A stretch of 64,000 bases of DNA from Ruminiclostridium papyrosolvens DSM 2782 (GTDB lineage: Bacteria; Bacillota; Clostridia; Acetivibrionales; DSM-1351): contig NZ_CP119677.1 in assembly GCF_029318685.1 (NCBI RefSeq), positions 3,277,001-3,341,000 of the forward strand. Reading direction: 5' to 3'. The translations under genes were made by a program, and so were the position numbers. The notes beneath the pieces are model-generated. The model was not told the DNA's origin. It worked only from the letters and a program-made list of their open reading frames with translations, and did not search any database. Shown here piece after piece: positions 1-7,138 of the stretch. The first letter of the stretch is position 1. Every line of letters begins with the position of its first letter.

Positions 1-20
1 TTTTAGAAACCATATTCAAT

Positions 21-53
21 ATAAAAATTTAAAGTGCTACTTTAAATTTTTAT
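21..53. repeat. Perfect 15-bp hairpin downstream of truncated acetyltransferase
   Basis: Arms 21-35 and 39-53 are perfect reverse complements around a 3-base loop (GCT). It is AT-rich and lies just past the end of the minus-strand acetyltransferase remnant. It may be a transcription terminator or the end of a small repeat element that truncated the gene; the sequence alone does not decide. Confidence 0.6.
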
Positions 54-67
54 GCTTTAACTTATAT

Positions 68-358
68 TCACATGTGAATGGTGATGAGGAAAGTAAAATA
101 GTTAAGACCACATTCGCCTATAAGCCTATTGTTTGATATTAATATTATTGCAAATCGAAGAATTTTTCTTGGTTCTTCTTTTTGAAATTCCAGAAATCGG
201 TGAACATAATTTAGACTTTGCTCTTTTGTAGTAGCATCCTGCATCATATAGTTTGATACAGCTGGGTCAGATAAGTAAGTATGTATGGCATCTATATCTT
301 TCAATTCAAACTCTCTAAGAATTAGACGTTCTGTTTCATATGCTGGGAAAATGCTCAT
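68..358 (-). pseudogene. Truncated GNAT (RimJ/RimL-type) acetyltransferase
   Basis: The 96-residue product begins like ribosomal-protein-type N-acetyltransferases: ETERLILREF near residue 10, then an acidic helix and the strand IGECGL near residue 82. Family members are about 170-180 residues. Here similarity stops after the fourth strand, and an unrelated tail (NYFTFLITIHM) ends the frame, so the acetyl-CoA binding half is missing. I chose the ATG at 358 because GGAGG lies 5 bases upstream; an in-frame ATG at 370 has no such site. It lies outside the mobile element and looks like a decayed chromosomal gene. A functional short protein is unlikely. Confidence 0.6.
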
Positions 359-370
359 GTAAACCTCCAT

Positions 371-830
371 AGCTTAGTCAAGGTAACACTTTGTTTTAGC
401 TTTAATACTTAATAAATATTTCTATCACCTTTTAAAAATTCTCTATTTAGTTATAAAATTCTGCATCATCTATTTTATCAACAATTCCCAGTTTATTTAA
501 TGAGCCTTATTTTCCACATTTATAATCATCAGAAAACCTCTCTGTGTAATTTTACGCTCACCCGTGTCTGTCACATTGGAATGTTTGCTTCCATAATTGT
601 TCTTATCAATGTCAAAAAAGTGTGTACGATGTCCTAAATTTTAGTTACCATCATACACACTTTTCATTATGTTTTGGAAAAATTATACTTATATTCTAAC
701 AGGCAGCGCTCGGCATACCTAAAGGTACCCGGCTTGCTGCATAGTCGCTCTGCTCCCCTTAAGGTCGCATTGCTCCTTGCGCTGCGCAATAAACGCCTTC
801 GCTTCTTCTGCCTTTGGGCAGCGCTCGGCG
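371..830. other. Gene-poor stretch left of the element, with a decayed coding remnant
   Basis: No convincing gene is present. On the minus strand, 613-497 reads as 38 codons ending in a stop (it starts IDKNNYGSKH), with no start codon or ribosome binding site. It may be the tail of a broken gene, possibly a transposase, but I cannot name the family. The plus-strand open frame at 674-892 lies over GC-rich repeats and has no ribosome binding site, so I leave it out. Confidence 0.4.
616..664. repeat. 16-bp inverted repeat, terminator or IS-end candidate
   Basis: Arms 616-631 and 649-664 pair along 16 bases with one G-T wobble, around a 17-base AT-rich loop. A-runs and T-runs flank the arms, so it could end transcription from either side. 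The GTGTGTACGATG-type arm also resembles ends of some insertion sequences. No transposase gene is next to it. Confidence 0.5.
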
Positions 831-862
831 TTTATTCCCACTCAATCGTAGCAAAGCTTTGC
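702..862. repeat. GC-rich patch with direct and inverted repeats next to attL
   Basis: GGCAGCGCTCGGC occurs at 702-714 and again at 817-829. AATAAACGCC (788-797) is the exact reverse complement of 827-836, which runs into the att core. GCAAAGCTTTGC at 851-862 is a perfect palindrome. The base composition is far richer in G and C than the surroundings. It may be the native region downstream of guaA or a palindromic repeat element. Confidence 0.5.
831..852. repeat. attL core (distal copy of guaA 3' end)
   Basis: TTTATTCCCACTCAAT, one differing base, then GTAGC matches the end of guaA at 48987-49008 in 21 of 22 positions. Read on the minus strand it still encodes ATIEWE and a stop codon, as the GuaA C-terminus does. 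The one mismatch is at a synonymous third codon position (ACG here, ACT in guaA). Confidence 0.85.
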
Positions 863-905
863 AAGCCCCTTAAATACTGGTGTTTCATATAAAGCATCTT
901 CATTT

Positions 906-923
906 GGTGGGGTCTATGGTGGG
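906..923. repeat. Left arm-type repeat (paired TGGTGGG), candidate integrase site
   Basis: Two GGTGGG units 12 bases apart lie 53 bases inside attL. The same 18-base pattern, 15 of 18 identical and in the same orientation, lies inside attR at 48882-48900. Tyrosine integrases of this group bind arm-type direct repeats near both ends; that role is inferred. Confidence 0.5.
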
Positions 924-1000
924 TATTATATCAAATTGGGGAGTATCTAGAATAGTGTGTTGTTATATGAAGGCATGGTTATTTTCCATATCCTTCTCTT

Positions 1001-1753
1001 TCAAGTTGCTTCTTTCTTAGGCTGACTTTTACTTATCTTTTCCTTAATATTAGGGAATAAAAAAATCAATAACTTTATTAATGGCATTAAAATAAAATAC
1101 TTTATTATTAGATTAAATGTTCCCAAAATAGGCATCGCATAATTATAGAATAATCTTTTTGTATAAACTAACTGAAGTCTTTCTATAAAGAACAGTTCAA
1201 TTTTAATCATTTTAAGACTAAACTTAGAATTAGAAATTTTTATTTTAGAGCATGGGTTAAAAGCAACATCATTAACAAAAAAAGCTAAAGCCTCAACTTG
1301 TGAAACACTATCTAAAAAGTTTAATCCAACTTCCTTTCGTATAGTTCTTAGCATTTCAGCCATTAAATATAGCGATAAACCTTCATCATAGTATTTACAT
1401 TTTTCTACCAACGGATTAGATGAAAATTCTCTAAAAAAAACATATTGTTTATACAATTTTTTGGAACCATACAATAACAGAGAAGATCCTACATCAAAAA
1501 ATGATTTCTTCATTTCTTCAGCATTTTTAAATTGCTTCTTATTCATTTGAGAGAATACATTTTCTAAAAGTTCAATGAATTTTATGTATTGTTGCTTTTT
1601 TGCTTCATACTTTTTCAAATGAAGCTCATTTCTTTTTCCCATTAAATATATTAAAAATGAAACAATTATCGAAAAAAGAGCAACTTGTTCCGCTTTTAGT
1701 TTTGATATTGCCTTTAGTATTTCTATTAATTTATTATTCACCTCTGAAATCAT
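1001..1753 (-). CDS. Membrane-anchored protein of unknown function
   Basis: The product is about 250 residues. A hydrophobic segment lies near the N-terminus (VALFSIIVSFLIYLMG), then a basic, helical soluble middle. A second hydrophobic stretch lies near the C-terminus (FNLIIKYFILMPLIKLLIFLF), followed by a lysine-rich tail. I recognise no family. The ATG at 1753 is preferred over an in-frame ATG at 1771 because TTGGAG lies 8 bases upstream. It is the last gene before attL and has its own spacing from the integrase, so it is probably cargo of the element. Confidence 0.6.
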   Translation of the reverse strand: MISEVNNKLIEILKAISKLKAEQVALFSIIVSFLIYLMGKRNELHLKKYEAKKQQYIKFIELLENVFSQMNKKQFKNAEEMKKSFFDVGSSLLLYGSKKLYKQYVFFREFSSNPLVEKCKYYDEGLSLYLMAEMLRTIRKEVGLNFLDSVSQVEALAFFVNDVAFNPCSKIKISNSKFSLKMIKIELFFIERLQLVYTKRLFYNYAMPILGTFNLIIKYFILMPLIKLLIFLFPNIKEKISKSQPKKEAT

Positions 1754-1906
1754 TTGTATATCTCCAATCATTACAAATAATCTTAAAAACCCTGCATTAA
1801 TATAATTATTGCTTTTACGAACTACTTCTTAACAGCCAACACCAATATAATACAATTATACATATTCCTGTTAAGACGAACAATAGAGAAGAGTAAAGAT
1901 AGTACA

Positions 1907-3148
1907 CTATTTTTTCAATGATTGATTCCCGTTAAACTTGATTTTTGATTGGTCTGCAGTTTTAATTTCTACATTTCCGGTCATTAACTCAGCAATAGCA
2001 GTATCAGCTCCACTCCACATATGAGCATAGTGCTTTAAAGTTATTTCAGGACTTGAATGCCCCATACGTTGCGATAAAACAAGAACTGAAACATTAAACT
2101 CGTTGATTAGATATGAAGCATGAGAATGACGTAATCCTTTTGCTTGGATTTTCTTCACATTTGCCAATTTTGCATATCGGCTAATGATCCGAGCTATTGT
2201 TGATTTAATCATTGGCAACCCATCATAACTAAAAATATAGTCATTTTCGTTACCTAGGCCTATTTCTGATTGTCGGCTACGCCATTCTTTTAAAATGTTA
2301 ATAGTGTCATCATCAAGGGCAATTATTCTTTTCCCATCTTCAGTTTTAGTATACGAATTTCTTTTCCAGTTATTTCGCGTTTTAATAATTAGCATATGAT
2401 GGACTCGTAACCGTTTTTTACTTAGGTCAACATCATTCCAGTACAAAGCGGTACCTTCATTTACTCGAATCCCTGTCATATAATACATCCATAGCATTAC
2501 AAAATTCAAATGCTCATAGAAATCGCCTATATAAATTTGACTAATTACTTTTTCAAATTCCTGTTTCGTCCAATATGGGATAACAGCCTTTCCTTTTGAT
2601 ATTGCTTTAACCTTTTTCGAAATGTTGTATTCCAGATATTGCATTTCAACTGCCTTATCTAAGCTCTTTCGAAAGACTCCAAAAATTAGACTGGCATAGG
2701 ATTGGGAATATCCAGTTCCACCATTTTTTTGGCTTGATAATAACCATGTACGAAAGTTTTGTACGTTCTCAACTGAAATAGACCGAAGGGGAATAGAGCC
2801 AAATCTATCAAGTAAAATTTCAAATGCAAATTCACGAGAAGCAAATGTACTTCCTTCAACATCAGTCTGATAGTAAGGCATATACACGGTTCTCATAAAT
2901 TGCTCATAAGTCATTTTGTAGTTTCCATAACTATTGACCTTATGATATTCTCGTTTTAATCGAGTTAACTCTTTGTTAGCTTCGAATGCAGAAGAAAAAG
3001 GCTTGCCATTAGCGTCTTTTCTTCCTTTTTTTCGTATTCGTTTTCCTGTGATCCTATCAATTCCAAATTCTGATTGATAAAAATAGTTGCCCTTATCATC
3101 AACGTATACACCAGGATATTTTGTTGTTTGTTGTGTTTTATTTTCCAT
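1907..3148 (-). CDS. int: Tyrosine integrase of the ICE
   Basis: A 413-residue tyrosine recombinase of the Tn916 integrase type that should excise and insert the element at guaA. Residues about 10-70 form an arm-binding, AP2-like domain (YPGVYVDDKGNYFYQ). Residues about 75-180 fit the core-binding helical domain, and 195-390 the catalytic domain. Catalytic residues are visible: R228 (TGIRVNEG), R340 in GLRHSHAS, H364 in MGHSS and nucleophile Y374 in KHYAHM. Its ATG overlaps the stop of the DUF3173 gene (TAATG), so the two are co-translated. The location next to attL fits its role. No defect is visible. Confidence 0.95.
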   Translation of the reverse strand: MENKTQQTTKYPGVYVDDKGNYFYQSEFGIDRITGKRIRKKGRKDANGKPFSSAFEANKELTRLKREYHKVNSYGNYKMTYEQFMRTVYMPYYQTDVEGSTFASREFAFEILLDRFGSIPLRSISVENVQNFRTWLLSSQKNGGTGYSQSYASLIFGVFRKSLDKAVEMQYLEYNISKKVKAISKGKAVIPYWTKQEFEKVISQIYIGDFYEHLNFVMLWMYYMTGIRVNEGTALYWNDVDLSKKRLRVHHMLIIKTRNNWKRNSYTKTEDGKRIIALDDDTINILKEWRSRQSEIGLGNENDYIFSYDGLPMIKSTIARIISRYAKLANVKKIQAKGLRHSHASYLINEFNVSVLVLSQRMGHSSPEITLKHYAHMWSGADTAIAELMTGNVEIKTADQSKIKFNGNQSLKK

Positions 3149-3351
3149 TAGAAATTACCCACTTCTGATGTGAGAGAAACGCCTAAAATGGATTCGACTA
3201 CATCTCTCGGAACTCTGCCAAGTCTTCTGTTGTTGTAATAAGGACAACCTTTCTGAACCATGATTGCTTTTGCTTGTCTGATTAGTGATACTGCTTGATA
3301 ATTTTTATAACCAAGCTTAATTAAATCATCTTTGCAAATAGTCGTACTCAT
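3148..3351 (-). CDS. DUF3173 family protein, excisionase-like
   Basis: A 67-residue basic protein reading TTICKDDLIKLGYKNYQA, then RQAKAIMVQKGCPYYNNRR and LGRVP. This is the pattern of the DUF3173 family found beside Tn916-type integrases. A role as recombination directionality factor or DNA-binding helper is inferred from position and size. The ATG at 3351 has GGAGG 7 bases upstream; the longer frame from 3384 has no ribosome binding site. It is directly upstream of, and overlaps, the integrase gene. Confidence 0.8.
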   Translation of the reverse strand: MSTTICKDDLIKLGYKNYQAVSLIRQAKAIMVQKGCPYYNNRRLGRVPRDVVESILGVSLTSEVGNF

Positions 3352-3404
3352 CAAAACACCTCCTTTATTTTTACTAGTACTCATCTTTTCTCATGAGCCA
3401 ATTT

Positions 3405-3548
3405 TTAGAGAATTCCTCCCCTTCTCCCCCTCCGGAAAGTCCGGCCCAGCTCCATCATGTCGCCCATGCCTGTCGGCATGTCCGAACCGTGATGCATCCG
3501 CATCCCGGTCTTGAGGTCAGCGTCTTTGACGATGACCGATTGTCCGGA
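3405..3548 (-). other. GC-rich coding remnant without a start
   Basis: This stretch is much richer in G and C than the rest of the element. One minus-strand frame is open for 47 codons to a stop, reading SGQSVIVKDADLKTG, then MRMHHGSDMPTGMG and MMELGR. No start codon with a ribosome binding site is present, and the frame begins at the edge of a large hairpin. It may be a fragment of a foreign gene. I do not recognise the family with any certainty. Confidence 0.3.
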
Positions 3549-3586
3549 GATAAATAAATAAGCTTTTGCGCCATTTATTTATCTCC
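3546..3586. repeat. 14-bp perfect inverted repeat
   Basis: Arms GGAGATAAATAAAT (3546-3559) and its exact complement (3573-3586) flank a 13-base loop. It is the first of two back-to-back hairpins upstream of the integrase genes. It may be a single-strand origin, an oriT-like structure or a terminator; the sequence does not settle this. Confidence 0.65.
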
Positions 3587-3591
3587 TCCTC

Positions 3592-3641
3592 GAGAATAGA
3601 GGTAGGATTGAAGTTACCACTTCAATCCTACCTCTATTCTC
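3592..3641. repeat. 23-bp perfect inverted repeat with 4-base loop
   Basis: Arms 3592-3614 and 3619-3641 are perfect reverse complements around a loop TACC, starting 6 bases after the previous hairpin. Such a long perfect cruciform is unusual in AT-rich clostridial DNA and lacks a T-run, so a plain terminator is unlikely. It holds one copy of the GTGGTAAC octamer that recurs nearby. Confidence 0.7.
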
Positions 3642-3763
3642 TTATTCCATCTGTGGTAACCAAAACAGCAAAAAAATTGATAAAAGCGATATATTTCGCT
3701 TGTATACCTGTAACAGACACAGGTGGTAAATCAGACCAGAGTGTATTTAACTACGGTTACCAC
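3613..3763. repeat. GTGGTAAC octamers in alternating orientation
   Basis: The octamer occurs at 3613-3620 (minus), 3653-3660 (plus) and 3756-3763 (minus), with a 7 of 8 match at 3723-3730 (plus). The cluster lies between the integrase genes and the next gene, a span of about 440 bases without a gene. Iteron-like or partition/replication protein binding is possible, but this is inference. Confidence 0.45.
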
Positions 3764-3788
3764 CGAAATAACCTCCGGAATACCTCTA

Positions 3789-4790
3789 CTAAACAAGCGA
3801 AAAGACCAATATGCCGTGCTGATTTATAATAAGGATCACCGTCAGAATAAACAGCAGTGAGCAGTAAATATATTCAAAAACATTGCCGGAAGCTGTGCCG
3901 GTGCTCATAACTGAAATACACAATCTGGCATCCAAAACCTTGCAAATGATTCTGTAGAAGGAAAATTTCATGAGCCTTTCATGAACCCCAAGCTTTCTGA
4001 GTATGGTTGGAATCACTGACACAGGAACTCCGGTATTTGTCAGAACATCCGCCAGGTAAATATGACTGAAATAGCCTACTATAAAAGCAGTGCCATGTTG
4101 CGGAGCTGCAAAGATGTGTGATATGTATACTGCAATGATCGAGTACAGAATAAAGCCTTCTATAGAATGGAGAAATGTGCGGTGTGGAAGTACTGCTGTT
4201 CCCAAAATCACTATGGCAAATATGTAAAGCATTATATGATTGCCGTTCTGAAGATTATATATCGCTAATGCTATTCCGAATGTAAAATATATTATAAGAA
4301 CTATAAACCTTTTTAATACTGATAATAAAACATTGATAGTAGTTGAACATGTATTATAAATTATTGCAATCACAGGAAGCCTTTTAATAAATCTTTCACT
4401 TGCTATTCCTGCAAAAATACAGCTAAACGCTATGACGTAAGAAATAAAGTAAACTTGATCCCTTGCTCCAAACTTCTGTATAATCCACGGTATATTATGC
4501 AAAATTAGATACCCTGACGAGAAACCAATTATAAATCTCAGTAATCTGTTCAAAATTCTTTCAAGGGTGGAGGTTATTTTTGCAGCTCCAATGGTTACCG
4601 GGTTTGATTGATTAATCATACTTCTTTCTGTATCCGAATCAACTATCAGAGCCCCCAGAGCAGCAGCTCCGACAGCAGCCAGTGAAATTTTACTGTTTCC
4701 CTTGATTATAGGAATGGAAGCCATAAACGGAAGGATGGAGAAAACCAGATAATACATAATGCCAAGCCGGTAGTGGGTTTTTCCCGTCAT
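3789..4790 (-). CDS. YdjM/DUF457-type membrane-bound hydrolase-like protein
   Basis: A 333-residue polytopic membrane protein. It begins MTGKTHYRLG and carries DSDTERS near residue 52, LPHRTFLHSIEG in the middle and GYFSHIYLADVLTNTG later. These spaced His/Asp motifs between membrane helices are characteristic of the YdjM (DUF457) family of putative metal-dependent membrane hydrolases. Substrate is unknown. The ATG at 4790 has GGAAG upstream at proper spacing; the longer reading frame from 4796 overlaps that site. It follows a tiny Cys-rich gene on the same strand. Confidence 0.75.
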   Translation of the reverse strand: MTGKTHYRLGIMYYLVFSILPFMASIPIIKGNSKISLAAVGAAALGALIVDSDTERSMINQSNPVTIGAAKITSTLERILNRLLRFIIGFSSGYLILHNIPWIIQKFGARDQVYFISYVIAFSCIFAGIASERFIKRLPVIAIIYNTCSTTINVLLSVLKRFIVLIIYFTFGIALAIYNLQNGNHIMLYIFAIVILGTAVLPHRTFLHSIEGFILYSIIAVYISHIFAAPQHGTAFIVGYFSHIYLADVLTNTGVPVSVIPTILRKLGVHERLMKFSFYRIICKVLDARLCISVMSTGTASGNVFEYIYCSLLFILTVILIINQHGILVFSLV

Positions 4791-4823
4791 ACACATCTTC
4801 CTTTCAGGTCGTATTTATTCAAA

Positions 4824-4964
4824 TTACGATTTATTTTTTATTTTAGAATAACAAGTAAAATGACATGGAATTTCTTTACCATCTTTCCTGATGTAATCTC
4901 CTGTGAGCTTTTTACATGCCTTGCACTTTCTAATATTCGTGCTATTCCCAATGCAAATTTTCAT
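4824..4964 (-). CDS. Small Cys-rich protein (46 residues)
   Basis: This short gene has GAGG 7 bases before its ATG and a clean 46-codon frame. Cysteines are arranged as CKAC (residues 14-17) and CHFTC (34-38), with another Cys at 4, which suggests a small zinc-binding fold. It lies 33 bases upstream of the DUF457-type gene on the same strand and diverges from the zinc-ribbon DUF4145-like gene. I cannot assign a function. Confidence 0.5.
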   Translation of the reverse strand: MKICIGNSTNIRKCKACKKLTGDYIRKDGKEIPCHFTCYSKIKNKS

Positions 4965-5016
4965 AATCTTTCCTCAATTTCTTATGGTATAATCTCCCTT
5001 AAAGGAGGTGATAAAC

Positions 5017-5703
5017 TTGAATATAACAATATCAACATCAGTTTCAGGAAATGATAGCACAATTGTTATTAATGAATTATCAGAATGTCCAATGTGTAAA
5101 CATGCAATTAAACCTCATTTGCTTAGCAGAACATCCTATTTCGATGAAAATAAAAAATTGTACTTATCCGTTAATTACTTATGTAAAGCATGTTACAATT
5201 CATTTATGTGTCAGTATAGTGTTGATTTAATCTATAAGACTGGATATCATTACCCTAAAACAGTTCTAATGCGAGTTGCCCCTATTAATTTTGTTACTGA
5301 AAGATTTGAACCAATAATTAGTGATTCATTCCCTAATTTTATATCAATTTATAATCAGGCATTAGCTGCGGAATCATATAGTTTGTCCGAAATTTCTGGT
5401 ATAGGCTATCGAAAAGCTCTTGAATTCCTTATCAAGGATTTTTTAATTAAAATGTACCCGGAGAAAGAGGAATCCATTAAAAACACTGTACTTGGTAATT
5501 GTATTAATAACTTCATAGATAACACTCAACTTAAAACTGCTGCATCAAGAGCTGTATGGCTCGGTAATGATCAAACACACTACATTCAAAAATATACTGA
5601 CAAAGATATAACCGATTTAAAGCGCCTAATTCGTCTTACAGTTCATTGGATTTCCATGATCCTTGAAACTGAGGAAGCCGAAAAAATTGAGCAAATAAAA
5701 TAA
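5017..5703 (+). CDS. Zinc-ribbon DUF4145-like protein
   Basis: A 228-residue soluble protein. Residues about 20-60 carry two Cys pairs (CPMCKH and CKAC), a zinc-ribbon pattern. The C-terminal half (SEISGIGYRKALEFLIKDF, then LGNDQTHYIQ) fits DUF4145, a helical domain common in phage- and restriction-linked proteins. The start is the TTG at 5017, 8 bases after GGAGG; a GTG at 5008 overlaps the ribosome binding site itself. A TATAAT-like box at 4988-4993 may be its promoter. It ends next to the convergent small gene (stops at 5703 and 5704). Confidence 0.7.
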   Translation: MNITISTSVSGNDSTIVINELSECPMCKHAIKPHLLSRTSYFDENKKLYLSVNYLCKACYNSFMCQYSVDLIYKTGYHYPKTVLMRVAPINFVTERFEPIISDSFPNFISIYNQALAAESYSLSEISGIGYRKALEFLIKDFLIKMYPEKEESIKNTVLGNCINNFIDNTQLKTAASRAVWLGNDQTHYIQKYTDKDITDLKRLIRLTVHWISMILETEEAEKIEQIK

Positions 5704-5880
5704 CTATGTAATTTTCTGTTCAAATGTAAAAGTAAATTTGAAATTCTGAAGCCTATCAATTGTCTCATTCAATTGTTGGGCTTGTTTTTTTGCATCTTCA
5801 ATTAATTTCTGGAACTCTTCAATATTTGTCGCATGAAAATAAATAGTCCCATCCTCACAAAATGTGTTTATTTTTTTCAC
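5704..5880 (-). CDS. Small hypothetical protein (58 residues)
   Basis: A GTG start at 5880 lies about 10 bases after GGAGG. The frame runs 58 codons, beginning MKKINTFCEDGTIYF, then an amphipathic helix (EEFQKLIEDAKKQAQQLN) that could form a coiled coil. Its stop abuts the stop of the DUF4145-like gene on the other strand. It resembles small phage or ICE accessory proteins in size and style. No function can be given. Confidence 0.55.
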   Translation of the reverse strand: MKKINTFCEDGTIYFHATNIEEFQKLIEDAKKQAQQLNETIDRLQNFKFTFTFEQKIT

Positions 5881-5923
5881 TTTTTACTCACCTCCCATTC
5901 GTTATAGACTTATTTACGAAGCA

Positions 5924-6775
5924 TTAGCCTATAAGCTCCAATGCTTTTGTCCTGTTATTTTTACGGCTATACCAACTTGTATCGTTTTCAGATTCTTCTG
6001 GATATTGTAGATTTTCAAGATATTTGCCTATGGCTTTTATCGCTGCCAGATCGTGCATAAGATTTTTCGTTCCACTTAATAAATTTTCAATTTCATAAAT
6101 ACTTGGTAAGTGTACCCTTTCGCTACTAAAACGGTCACAAGTTACTATCTTCTCAGGCACTTCAAATCCAAATTTTCCAAATAAGTCCCATAGTTCCATG
6201 CACCATTTTTCAATTTGAGATTCCTTGGTGCTGTCCAATCTTCTTGCTATTTCATGACCAATACTATGAGCTTTTTTACTTAAAGATAGATTTTCTTCAG
6301 CTGAAATTCTGTCTTTAAGCCTTCTCATAACTTTGTTTTCCTCATAGCCGTGATATAACAGGGCAAGAACCGAATTTATATTCAGTTCTTCAGGGTTATG
6401 GAATTTAGGTGCTTTTACAACGTGCCAGCCGTTATCATTTCTTACAATCAGACCTGCTTCATCAGGAATATCCGACTTTCTCAGTAATCCTTCAGGGATT
6501 GCGAAATAAACTCTATGGAATACCCCTCTATACTTATACCATTTGTTTTTACTTACATCTGCATAGAATGATTGTTTGGTGAGTTTAACTTCATATGCCC
6601 TTAAATCCTTAGATGCATACATATGCGGCTTTATAGCGACAACATCAACACGACCATTCTCACACCCCGGTACTGCTACCTCTGTAAAAGTCATAAACCC
6701 ACACTTCCTAAGATAATCGGCAAGGTCTAATTGCAAATCATGTTCACTTTCCCATTCCAAATTATTCAGCTCCAT
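5924..6775 (-). CDS. MmcB-like PD-(D/E)XK nuclease-fold protein
   Basis: A 283-residue protein. The N-terminal 110 residues carry nuclease-fold motifs: an acidic helix start (ESEHDLQLDLADYL), D44 in GRVDVVAIKP and E62-x-K64 in YEVKLTK. This arrangement is seen in MmcB-type DNA repair/phage nucleases. The C-terminal part is helical and unknown. The ATG at 6775 lacks a ribosome binding site. A TTG at 6760 has GGAG 9 bases upstream and is equally plausible, so the start is uncertain. It may be a DNA-processing or defence function carried by the element. Confidence 0.65.
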   Translation of the reverse strand: MELNNLEWESEHDLQLDLADYLRKCGFMTFTEVAVPGCENGRVDVVAIKPHMYASKDLRAYEVKLTKQSFYADVSKNKWYKYRGVFHRVYFAIPEGLLRKSDIPDEAGLIVRNDNGWHVVKAPKFHNPEELNINSVLALLYHGYEENKVMRRLKDRISAEENLSLSKKAHSIGHEIARRLDSTKESQIEKWCMELWDLFGKFGFEVPEKIVTCDRFSSERVHLPSIYEIENLLSGTKNLMHDLAAIKAIGKYLENLQYPEESENDTSWYSRKNNRTKALELIG

Positions 6776-6870
6776 TCATTGTCATCTAGTCAGTAAGCCT
6801 TTAGGCTTCATTCCCTTTTAAGCATATTACTTGTACGACTCAAGTCGTCCTTGCCACCAAATTTGCGAAC

Positions 6871-6894
6871 AAAAAAACCGCAGTCAGACTGCGG
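6871..6894 (-). terminator. Rho-independent terminator after the parAB operon
   Basis: CCGCAG (6878-6883) pairs with CTGCGG (6889-6894). Read on the minus strand the stem is followed by seven T residues (6871-6877). It ends the minus-strand unit containing parA, parB and the 34-residue membrane peptide. Confidence 0.85.
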
Positions 6895-6941
6895 TAGTAA
6901 TTCATTAACTTATTTATTTTCAACAAAGGATTTATGTAATA

Positions 6942-7046
6942 CTATTCCATTTGTTTACTCATTATATACGGAAACAAAATCATTGCAAATACTATAACTA
7001 TTATAATGATACCTGCAATTCTTCGAGACATAAAATAAGCATCCAT
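6942..7046 (-). CDS. Small single-pass membrane peptide (34 residues)
   Basis: The frame starts at an ATG with AAGGA 6 bases upstream and encodes 34 residues. One long hydrophobic helix (IAGIIIIVIVFAMILF) is followed by a short charged tail. It lies 92 bases after parB on the same strand and just before a terminator, so it is probably the last gene of that operon. Many ICEs carry such peptides; function unknown. Confidence 0.5.
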   Translation of the reverse strand: MDAYFMSRRIAGIIIIVIVFAMILFPYIMSKQME

Positions 7047-7138
7047 AAATATCCTTAACATTTATAACTATATCCGCAAACCATGTTGTAACATGTTCGA
7101 AACCCCACTGCTAATGTTAAAAAATGTTGTAATGCATT

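Noticed and set aside
674-892. Plus-strand 72-codon open frame across attL
   Set aside because: It lies over GC-rich repeats and the att core, has no ribosome binding site and resembles no protein.
1772-1906. Possible 30-codon hydrophobic peptide from a GTG upstream of the unknown membrane gene
   Set aside because: No ribosome binding site could be seen.
7047-7138. parS site next to parB (AACATGTTGTAACATGTT-like sequence)
   Set aside because: It is locally symmetrical but does not match the canonical parS and is not repeated nearby.
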